Part shown: positions 34,981 to 42,427 of the stretch, piece by piece
Numbering within the stretch: the first letter of the stretch is position 1
Layout: the number at the start of each line of letters is the position of its first letter
From: HK1 sp965221725
GTDB taxonomy: Bacteria > Pseudomonadota > Gammaproteobacteria > HK1
NCBI GenBank assembly: GCA_965221725.1
Contig: OZ244909.1
Span: 1,984,001-2,048,000 of the forward strand
DNA length: 64,000 nt
Reading direction: 5' to 3'
Notes under the pieces: generated by a model
What the model was told of the DNA's origin: nothing
What the model saw: the letters and a program-made list of their open reading frames with translations, nothing else
Database searches by the model: none
Translations under genes and position numbers: made by a program

Positions 34981-36513
34981 ATGAGTAGCCTACCCAAGAG
35001 AGATACCCTCAAGATCCAGGTAAACAACTTCGGCCCCATCGTCGATGGGACGGTTGAGTTACGACCGCTGACAGTGTTCGTCGGGCCGAGCAATACCGGG
35101 AAATCGTATCTGGCGATTTTGCTCTACGCCTTGCATCGATATTTTGGAAGTTCTTGGATCCCCCGACGTCGCTTCGGACGTGCCTGGGGGATGTTTCGGG
35201 CGCGGGGCAGACGGACAAAGTCTGATGCACTTGCCGATTCTCTCGTTGAAATGAGCCGATCGTCTTTGGACAGGCCGAAATCATCCGGCGGAGATCGCAT
35301 CGTCCTTACATCGCGGATCGCGGACGAGATTCGTGTGGGACTCGATGCCGGAGGTGACGATCTTGGTCGCGAAATCGGCCGCTGCTTCGGCCTCGACGAA
35401 CCCAACGCATTAAGCCGCAGAGGGCGCGGAAATACTGCGCGAATCGTCCTGCAACGGCAGACGGGGAACGGAACGACACCTGTCGCGCATACGTTGACGC
35501 TCGCAGCGCATCAGACTGAACTAAGGACGACTATTCCCGCGGATACGCTGATTGAAGTCGGTAACAACAACAGCGATGAACTGGACGAATACACGCGCCT
35601 GATTGATCGATTTCGCAGAATGGGAGCTCGAGAGAGAAAGGATGATGAACATGCCTATTGGATCTCACGTCTGATTGAACTTCTGGTCGGGCTTGTTCTG
35701 CCCCACGTCGCTGGTCCCATGCATCGTCCCGCCTATTATCTTCCCGCGGATCGGACAGGTGTGATGCATGCGCACAGCGTGGTTGTCAGTGCCCTGATCG
35801 GAAGCGCTCCAACTGCGGGCCTCCGTCCAGCCACCCGAACCCCCATGCTCTCGGGGGTGTTGGCGGATTTTCTCGAACAACTCATCGAAATCGACCATCC
35901 GAGATATTCGCGCAGCTCGCGCCGACATGACTATGGCAAGGACATCGAAGACGCCATTCTCGATGGATCGGTAGGCGTCGAGCGGTCAGCCACGATCAAC
36001 TACCCACGCTTCACGTATCGGCCGGCTGGCTGGAAGAACGACCTGCCCCTGATGAACGCCTCATCAATGGTTTCGGAACTCGCGCCGGTGGTGCTGTATC
36101 TTCGTCACATGGTCGAGCCCGGTGAGGTTCTGATCGTCGAGGAACCGGAATCTCATCTTCACCCCGCCATGCAGGTCGAGTTCATCCGGCAGATCGCAGC
36201 GCTCGTCAACGCCGGATTCAGGGTGATCGTGACGACACACAGCGAGTGGCTGCTCGAAGAGCTCGCCAACATCGTTCGGCGGTCACAACTGCCCGGAGAC
36301 AGAAAGAGGAAATGCAACGGTGACGATGTCGCACTCGGATCCGATCAGGTCGGTGCATGGCTGTTCGAGCCAAAGCGCCGGCCCAGAGGGTCGGTCGTGA
36401 GCGAAATTCGCCTGGACGAGTCCGGTTTGTTCCCTAGCGGCTTCGATGATGTCGCGGCCGCACTTCACAACGACTGGGCCGACATCTCAAGCCGAATAGG
36501 AGAAGATTCGTGA
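34981..36513 (+). CDS. OLD-like AAA ATPase (AAA_15/AAA_21 type)
   Basis: 510 residues. N-terminal KIQVNNFGPIVDGTVEL and Walker A FVGPSNTGKS near residue 40. C-terminal LIVEEPESHLHPAMQ (signature plus Walker B) and VIVTTHSEWLLEELAN near 385-415. This is the ABC-type ATPase arrangement of OLD-family and RecF-like proteins, but no TOPRIM nuclease follows in the same chain. Instead a small acidic-lysine motif protein overlaps its stop by 4 bases. The long middle segment is unassigned. It likely uses ATP to gate a partner effector. Start at 34981 chosen as the first Met with a plausible site (GAGAGCAGAGCG); the frame runs back to 34921. Confidence 0.78.
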   Translation: MSSLPKRDTLKIQVNNFGPIVDGTVELRPLTVFVGPSNTGKSYLAILLYALHRYFGSSWIPRRRFGRAWGMFRARGRRTKSDALADSLVEMSRSSLDRPKSSGGDRIVLTSRIADEIRVGLDAGGDDLGREIGRCFGLDEPNALSRRGRGNTARIVLQRQTGNGTTPVAHTLTLAAHQTELRTTIPADTLIEVGNNNSDELDEYTRLIDRFRRMGARERKDDEHAYWISRLIELLVGLVLPHVAGPMHRPAYYLPADRTGVMHAHSVVVSALIGSAPTAGLRPATRTPMLSGVLADFLEQLIEIDHPRYSRSSRRHDYGKDIEDAILDGSVGVERSATINYPRFTYRPAGWKNDLPLMNASSMVSELAPVVLYLRHMVEPGEVLIVEEPESHLHPAMQVEFIRQIAALVNAGFRVIVTTHSEWLLEELANIVRRSQLPGDRKRKCNGDDVALGSDQVGAWLFEPKRRPRGSVVSEIRLDESGLFPSGFDDVAAALHNDWADISSRIGEDS

Positions 36514-36983
36514 CGGGCTTGGTCGAAAGAGCACGGGAAAAACTCGACGCAAGGTGCCTCGTCGAAGGCAGGCTGAACAAGGAAGGTTGCAGGGTCTTGA
36601 TGAGCGGTGCGCCTACACCACGGTTGGTCGTCGATTTCGACAAGCCCGGCTCCCCGCGGCATCCGGACGCGCCGTACTGCGACTATCTGTTCATCGGGGA
36701 GGACGAGAACGGCCTCGACTGGGTCGCTCCGCTCGAACTGAAACGAGGCCGCTTGCATGCCGATGAGATTGTCAGACAGCTTCAGGCAGGTGCCGATGCC
36801 GCCGAGAGACTTGTCTCTGAAAGTGAGTCGATAAAATTCCGCCCCGTCGCAGCCACGGGTCGTACGCCAAAGGCCGAGCGAAATCGGTTGAGAAGCAAGA
36901 ACAACAGGATCCGGCTTCACGGACGTATGGAAGCAGTGCGACTGCTGTCATGCGGAGATCGATTGATCAAGGCACTTGATTGA
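36510..36983 (+). CDS. Small PD-(D/E)XK-like protein, partner of the OLD-like ATPase
   Basis: 157 residues. The segment CDYLFIGEDENGLDWVAPLELKRG has the D-x(n)-(E)LK spacing of a compact PD-(D/E)XK nuclease core (shown here only as its two ends: CDYLFIGED and APLELKRG), followed by a helix DEIVRQLQAGADAAERL. The basic C-terminus (RTPKAERNRLRSKNNRIRLHG) could bind nucleic acid. GTG start in a GTGA overlap with the ATPase. I do not recognise a named family. The pairing suggests a nuclease effector regulated by the ATPase; the nuclease reading is inference from the motif only. Confidence 0.6.
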   Translation: MTGLVERAREKLDARCLVEGRLNKEGCRVLMSGAPTPRLVVDFDKPGSPRHPDAPYCDYLFIGEDENGLDWVAPLELKRGRLHADEIVRQLQAGADAAERLVSESESIKFRPVAATGRTPKAERNRLRSKNNRIRLHGRMEAVRLLSCGDRLIKALD

Positions 36984-37021
36984 GAGCGGATGTGATCGAA
37001 GTGGGGAATCAGTGGATAACG

Positions 37022-38170
37022 ATGCAGAGAGACTGGAGCAAAAATACGATGGAAACCGATCGACCGGACGGTCCTGACGATCAGGAAGAAATCGAGGGCC
37101 TCGACTCCGAGGGGAGATCGTGGGGCGACTACCCTCTGGACGAGATGCTGATCCGGTCGGACAACCGGACCATCCACGATGTCGTCCGGCGGATCGACCA
37201 AGACCGCTTTGTGATGGATCCGGACTTCCAGCGGGACTTCATCTGGGCTGAGGACAAGCAGAGCAAGCTGATCGAGTCCGTCATCATGCGCATTCCTCTG
37301 CCGGTGTTCTATCTGGCCGAGGACGACGAGGGGCGGGTGATCGTCGTGGATGGCTTGCAACGCCTGTCCACGTTCGACCGATTCGTCAAGGACAAGCTGA
37401 AGCTGCGGCTCCCGGATCGAAACGATCTGGACGGGAGGTCGTTCTCCGAGCTGCCACCGAAGTACCAGAACCGCGTCGAGGACTGCAGCCTCATCGTCTA
37501 CGTGATCGACTCGAAGGTGCCGGAGCAGGCCCGGCTGGATATTTTCGAGCGGGTCAACGGCGGTGTGCCCCTGACCCGACAGCAGATGCGGAACAGTCTG
37601 TTTATGGGCAAGGCAACGCGCTTTCTGAAGGAAGAGGCACAAACCAAGGTGTTTCGGCAAGCCACTGGAGGAAGTCTCAAGAGCTCGTCGATGCGGGATC
37701 GGGAGTTCGTCAATCGGTTCTGTGCTTTTCAGATTATGACGCCTGCCGAATATCGTCGAGACGACATGGACCAATTTCTGGCCGACTCCCTGCGAGCCAT
37801 GAACAGACAGTCCGACGAGGATCTTTCCAGGCTGGGCACCGTCTTCCGCAGGGGGCTCGAAAACAACTACTCACTGTTCGGACGCCACGCATTCAGGAAA
37901 CACACAAGTGGCCAGGAACGTCGGAGTGTTCTCAATGCTTCGCTCTGGGATGTGATGTCCACGGGGCTGTGCCGCTATACGAAAGAGCAGGTTGATGCGA
38001 GCGCCGACACCCTTCGGAAGGCGTTCCGTGATCTCCTGGAAGACGAAGAATTCAACATCGCGATCACCTATGGCCCGAACGATCCCCGCAAGGTACATAA
38101 CAGATTCGAAGCGGCACACGGCATGATGCAGGAGGTTCTTGGTAATCCCCTCGAACTCCAGGCTCGGTGA
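37022..38170 (+). CDS. DUF262 (GmrS-N/ParB-like) protein
   Basis: 382 residues. DUF262 hallmarks: DPDFQRDFIWAEDKQSKLIE, LPVFYLAEDDEG, VVDGLQRLSTF (the DGQQR-type motif of the ParB/Srx-like fold), and FERVNGGVPLT. This domain hydrolyses nucleotides in GmrSD, a modification-dependent restriction enzyme; the GmrD-type HNH nuclease domain is absent here. An open frame begins upstream at a TTG (36980); I prefer the ATG at 37022, with 37049 also possible. The next two genes follow at 42 bases and then 1 base, so it is probably the first gene of a three-gene module. Confidence 0.82.
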   Translation: MQRDWSKNTMETDRPDGPDDQEEIEGLDSEGRSWGDYPLDEMLIRSDNRTIHDVVRRIDQDRFVMDPDFQRDFIWAEDKQSKLIESVIMRIPLPVFYLAEDDEGRVIVVDGLQRLSTFDRFVKDKLKLRLPDRNDLDGRSFSELPPKYQNRVEDCSLIVYVIDSKVPEQARLDIFERVNGGVPLTRQQMRNSLFMGKATRFLKEEAQTKVFRQATGGSLKSSSMRDREFVNRFCAFQIMTPAEYRRDDMDQFLADSLRAMNRQSDEDLSRLGTVFRRGLENNYSLFGRHAFRKHTSGQERRSVLNASLWDVMSTGLCRYTKEQVDASADTLRKAFRDLLEDEEFNIAITYGPNDPRKVHNRFEAAHGMMQEVLGNPLELQAR

Positions 38171-38212
38171 ATCCCACTTCCACCGGACAGGACATGATCC
38201 AGGAGGTCCCAT

Positions 38213-39367
38213 ATGCTCCAACGAATTGATCTGCAATGCTTCAAGTGCTTCACACTTCTGAAGCTGCCGGTCGGCCCCTTGACGCTGCTGTCCGGGGCCA
38301 ATGCGTCGGGCAAGTCTTCCGTGATGCAGGCGCTGGTTCTCCTGCACCAGACCATCCGTGACCACCAATGGTCGACACGGTTGATGCTCAACGGCACGAG
38401 CATTCGACTTGGCACTGCATCCGCCGTGGTCGACGATATATCCGGGCGGCGTACATGCGCAATCGCGCTACTGGATGACGACACCACCTATGAGTGGTCC
38501 TTCGCTGGCGATCGGGACGAGATGTCCATGGGGGTGGATCGGGTACGAATCGATGGCCGCTCCGAGGAGCACCCTGACGCGTTACGAGACTTGCTACCGG
38601 TCGCGTTCGACGGCCATCGCGGGACGGCTTCGTTGGCCAGCCGGCTGCGTCGGCTCACCTACCTGACCGCCGAGCGTCTGGGGCCGCGTGAGCACTACGC
38701 ACTGGAAGACCCCCAGCTCACGCCGGTTGTCGGTTCCACCGGAGAGCATGCCGCGAGTGTGTTGTACTCGGGCGGAGACCTGCCGGTTCCGGAGTCGCTG
38801 GCGGTTCCCGAGGTACCCCCGACCCGTCTCCGTCAGGTCGGAGCGCGCATGGAGGAGTTCTTCCCCGGCTGCGCCCTGGCTGTAGAGAAGATTCCGCGTG
38901 CCAACGCTATCGCGTTGGGATTTCGCATCTCGAACGCCACCGATTTCCACGCTCCTGTCCACACCGGCTTCGGACTGACACAGGTGTTTCCGATTGTCGT
39001 CGCAGCCCTGTCCGTGGGTCGCGAGGACCTGCTGCTGATCGAGAACCCGGAAGTGCACCTACATCCCTCCGGTCAGGCGAGGATGGGTGAGTTCCTGGCC
39101 AAGGTCGCCGCCGCTGGAGTGCAGGTGATTCTGGAAACCCACAGCGACCACGTGCTGAATGGTGTCCGGCGCGCGGTCAGGAATGGCGCCCTCGCATCTG
39201 GCGATGTCGCCCTGCATTTCTTTCGACCGCGACACGACGCCGAGCGGGACGGTGTCGCACAAGTGCAGAGCCCGCATCTGGACGAGGAGGGGAATGTCGA
39301 CGACTGGCCGGACGGTTTCTTCGATCAGTTCGACAAGGACATGAACTACTTCGCGGGTTGGAACTGA
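38213..39367 (+). CDS. AAA ATPase with DUF3696
   Basis: 384 residues. N-terminal LQCFKCF and Walker A LLSGANASGKSSVMQ at about 25-40; LLLIENPEVHLHPSGQ and VILETHSDHVLNGVRR are the C-terminal ABC-type motifs. The end, EGNVDDWPDGFFDQFDKDM, is the DUF3696 signature. These SMC/RecF-like ATPases are recurrent in defence loci next to DUF262 proteins. Start ATG at 38213 follows AGGAGGTCCCAT, a strong site. One base separates it from the next gene, so it is tightly coupled. Confidence 0.85.
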   Translation: MLQRIDLQCFKCFTLLKLPVGPLTLLSGANASGKSSVMQALVLLHQTIRDHQWSTRLMLNGTSIRLGTASAVVDDISGRRTCAIALLDDDTTYEWSFAGDRDEMSMGVDRVRIDGRSEEHPDALRDLLPVAFDGHRGTASLASRLRRLTYLTAERLGPREHYALEDPQLTPVVGSTGEHAASVLYSGGDLPVPESLAVPEVPPTRLRQVGARMEEFFPGCALAVEKIPRANAIALGFRISNATDFHAPVHTGFGLTQVFPIVVAALSVGREDLLLIENPEVHLHPSGQARMGEFLAKVAAAGVQVILETHSDHVLNGVRRAVRNGALASGDVALHFFRPRHDAERDGVAQVQSPHLDEEGNVDDWPDGFFDQFDKDMNYFAGWN

Positions 39368-39368
39368 A

Positions 39369-40328
39369 ATGGAGTTCTTCGCCAACGAGAGGTCCATTCA
39401 CCGGCAATTTCACGACCTCCCGGCCTTCCACGATGCGCTCGGCAGACTCATGGCAATGCGGGGTGTCGCGCGTCGCTTTGGTCGGGACACGTACTGTCAT
39501 GGAACGCTCCTGAACGTGGAGCCGATTCCGGGCGTACAGATGCAACAGGCTGTTCAAGGGCTCCCGGCTAACCAGCAGCGCGCACTCATGAGCTGGCTGA
39601 CGCGGCATGGTCCGTTCTGGGACGATATTCGCCGCCATGAGGCTGACGACTGGCTGGAATGTCGAGGCGATGTCGTCACGGATTCCGCGATCGGCGAAGC
39701 CGCCTACCGGACCATGCACGATGTCGAATGCGCTCTGATCAGCGCGACACCGTCCGATTGGGACTATTCGCCCGTCGAAGTTGCTTGGCGTCGCGAGACG
39801 GAAGGACTGGACGACCGGAATGCAAGCCTTGACAACTGGCGGGATGGTGCGGCGCTGAATGACTGGCTGCATGATGCATCCCCGCCTATTCGATCGTGGG
39901 CTGATCTGGGTGAGCGGTCGAGGATCCGATTCGGGAGACTGACGTTTGCCGATCGCTGCTTCGAACCGCTGGCAGGAGTACCGTTTGCGAGAAGCGCCGC
40001 GGATCAGATGGTCTTCCTGCTTTCCGTGCTCGACGGCTTTGCCAGCGAATTCGATGCGACCGGCGCGCGAACACCGGAGGGCCATCGCATCTATCGGGAG
40101 CACTTCACGGGCGAAAAATCCGTATTCTCCGATTCCTCGGACTCCGAGAAGCACCACTTCCGTGCCCAGCTCACGTTCTCTCATCCCGACAGACCAGGAG
40201 AGTCGTTGTTCTGCACCTGGCACGGCAAAGTACGCCACATGACGCTTCGCTTGCATTTCTCCTGGCCTGTCCGCGCGAGTGAACCAGTTTACGTCGTATA
40301 TGCTGGCCCGAAGCTCACCAAGCGGTGA
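39369..40328 (+). CDS. Uncharacterised protein of the DUF262/DUF3696 module
   Basis: 319 residues, starting one base after the DUF3696 ATPase. I do not recognise the family. It has no membrane segment or signal. The N-terminal half contains a WLTRHGPFWDDIRRHEADDW stretch; the C-terminal 100 residues are rich in aromatic and His residues (KHHFRAQLTF, CTWHGKVRHMTLRLHFSWP) and look like a compact beta-rich domain. Strict spacing suggests it forms a complex with the ATPase. It could be the effector of the module. Confidence 0.7.
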   Translation: MEFFANERSIHRQFHDLPAFHDALGRLMAMRGVARRFGRDTYCHGTLLNVEPIPGVQMQQAVQGLPANQQRALMSWLTRHGPFWDDIRRHEADDWLECRGDVVTDSAIGEAAYRTMHDVECALISATPSDWDYSPVEVAWRRETEGLDDRNASLDNWRDGAALNDWLHDASPPIRSWADLGERSRIRFGRLTFADRCFEPLAGVPFARSAADQMVFLLSVLDGFASEFDATGARTPEGHRIYREHFTGEKSVFSDSSDSEKHHFRAQLTFSHPDRPGESLFCTWHGKVRHMTLRLHFSWPVRASEPVYVVYAGPKLTKR

Positions 40329-40470
40329 TGTGTACGACTCATGCCGGGCCATGGTATGGACCCACGAAAATCCAGGGGTAGTGGAGGTGAGAGGTGAAAA
40401 TCTGTACCGAGCAGAGCCAGATCTCGCATGACAGCAAGCGGTGGAGCAGAAACGGGAGACACATCTCACA

Positions 40471-41727
40471 ATGATCACCCTGGTTGAAGCCTCGAACTAC
40501 CGCTGTCTGCGGTATGTGAAGAGGCGCCTGAAGCCTTTTCACGTTCTGGTCGGCCCCAATGCATCGGGGAAGACCACTTTCATGGACGTCATCGGTTTTC
40601 TGCGGGACCTGGTGTCCGGGGGGCTGGAGGGGGCCCTGTCGGAGCGGACCCCGACCCCCGGAGAACTCTTCTTTCGAGGTCAGGGGGACAGGTTCGAGTT
40701 GGCGATCGAGGCGAAGATACCCGGCGATCTTCGCAAGCTGACGATGAAGCCGGACCTGGACACCGTGAGGTATCAGGTGGCTATCGGCTTCGACGAGACT
40801 CAGCGTCAGTTCGAGTTCAAGGCCGAGACACTCCTGCTGAAGAAGGCAGCGACATTCAGGCTACCGCAGAGAGATCTGTTCCCCATGCCCTATTCCGGAC
40901 CGGAATCGTTGTTGATCAATATACAGAAGCGAAGCAACAAGGTCGTGATCAACAAGGTGCCGGGCGGAAACGACAACTTCTACAACGAATCCAAGCCACC
41001 GAACGTCGGCTGGGCGCCCTCGTTCAAGCTCGGTCCTCTCAAGTCGGCCCTGGGGAATCTTCTCGCGGACGCGGACTCCTTCCCCGTTGCAACCTGGTTT
41101 CGGGATTATCTGACTGCCGGCGTCCAGAAGTTCGTGCTCAACAGCCTCACCATCAAACGCCCCAGCCCGCCCACGAGAGTTTCCGGATTCTTGTCGGATG
41201 GGTCGAATCTGCCCTGGGTCGTTGCTCGTTTACGGCGGGAAGAACCCGACAGGTATCGCGGATGGATCGAACACCTGCGAACGGCACTGCCTGATCTGAC
41301 GGACATCGCAACGTTTGAGCGCCCCGAAGACAAGCACTGCTACATGATCTACGAATATGCAGGCGGACTGAAAGTACCTTCCTGGCTGGTCTCCGACGGC
41401 ACGCTTCGGCTTTCAGCACTCACCTTGCCTGCCTACCTGGTTGATCTTCAGGGGATATACCTGGTCGAAGAGCCGGAGAACGGCATCCATCCGAAGGCGG
41501 TTTCAACCGTCTACGATTCCCTTTCCTCGGTGTACGAGGCGCAGATGCTGCTGGCGACTCATTCGCCGGTCGTACTGAACGCCGCCCGTCTCGACGACGT
41601 GCTGTGTTTTGCCAAGGACGATGCGGGTTCGACCGACATCGTTCTCGGCTCCGAACATCCGGATTTGCGACAGTGGCAGGGGGAAGTCGACCTCGGCACA
41701 TTGCTTGCGTCGGGGGTCCTGGAGTGA
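40471..41727 (+). CDS. AAA_21-type ATPase, partner of a MAD4-like protein
   Basis: 418 residues. LVEASNYRCLRYV, Walker A LVGPNASGKTTFMDV at about 26-40, WLVSDGTLRLSALTL (ABC signature region), GIYLVEEPENGIHPKA (Walker B) and LATHSPVVLNAARLDD. This is a classical RloA/RecF-like defence ATPase. The ATG at 40471 opens the usual MITLVEAxNYRCLR start; a GTG at 40441 in frame is less likely. It overlaps the next gene by 4 bases. Confidence 0.82.
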   Translation: MITLVEASNYRCLRYVKRRLKPFHVLVGPNASGKTTFMDVIGFLRDLVSGGLEGALSERTPTPGELFFRGQGDRFELAIEAKIPGDLRKLTMKPDLDTVRYQVAIGFDETQRQFEFKAETLLLKKAATFRLPQRDLFPMPYSGPESLLINIQKRSNKVVINKVPGGNDNFYNESKPPNVGWAPSFKLGPLKSALGNLLADADSFPVATWFRDYLTAGVQKFVLNSLTIKRPSPPTRVSGFLSDGSNLPWVVARLRREEPDRYRGWIEHLRTALPDLTDIATFERPEDKHCYMIYEYAGGLKVPSWLVSDGTLRLSALTLPAYLVDLQGIYLVEEPENGIHPKAVSTVYDSLSSVYEAQMLLATHSPVVLNAARLDDVLCFAKDDAGSTDIVLGSEHPDLRQWQGEVDLGTLLASGVLE

Positions 41728-42341
41728 AGAAGGACCTGGTGATCCTCGCCGCCGACAAGGACATGGAGCATGCCCTGAAGGGGTTGTTCACCAGACCGGA
41801 GGCGTTGGATATCCGATCGATCGAGACGGATATTCTGGTTCATCCGCAACATGACCCCGCCTGTGCGCGACGCGGGGTCGCGTTCCTGTCCAACTTGTCG
41901 GAGCGATATCGCTACGGTCTGCTCATGTTCGATCACGAAGGGAGCGGAAAGGAACGGGACACGATCGAGGAGATCGAACAATCTCTCAACGAGGACTTTG
42001 CTCGCTCGACATGGGGTAACCGGGCGAGGGCGATTGTATTGTCGCCAGAACTGGAAGCGTGGATCTGGAGTGACTCCCCTCATGTCGATGATGTCACGGG
42101 GTGGAAGGGTCGACACCCACCGCTTCGTCACTGGCTGACCGACCAGGGCTGGCTGGGTGAGAATGCAGTCAAGCCCGGGCGCCCCAAGGAGGCATTTCAA
42201 GCGGCCCTGCGCAAAGCCCGAACACCACTCAGTGCATCCCTGTATCGACAGATTGCGGAAAGGGTGTCCTTGCGTCACTGCACGGACAGATCCTTTCTGG
42301 AATTCAAGGGCATATTGCGAAAATGGTTTCCGGGAGACTGA
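41724..42341 (+). CDS. MAD4-like protein, putative TOPRIM-type effector
   Basis: 205 residues, GTG start in a GTGA overlap with the ATPase. LVILAADKDMEHALKGL, LLMFDHEGSGKE and IVLSPELEAWIWSD resemble, from memory, the protein called MAD4 in methylation-associated defence systems (MADS) and the wider RloB/DUF4276 group, which are TOPRIM-like. The acidic DxE-type motifs would bind metal. An upstream extension of the frame to 41604 overlaps the ATPase and is not used. The ATPase plus this protein resemble a split OLD nuclease. Confidence 0.7.
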   Translation: MKKDLVILAADKDMEHALKGLFTRPEALDIRSIETDILVHPQHDPACARRGVAFLSNLSERYRYGLLMFDHEGSGKERDTIEEIEQSLNEDFARSTWGNRARAIVLSPELEAWIWSDSPHVDDVTGWKGRHPPLRHWLTDQGWLGENAVKPGRPKEAFQAALRKARTPLSASLYRQIAERVSLRHCTDRSFLEFKGILRKWFPGD

Positions 42342-42427
42342 GGATGCTTACAGTTGACGACCGGCGCCGGGCGCCAAGAACTCTTCACTCTCTGCCTGCT
42401 CGACAAATCCACTGAGCGATTACCGAC

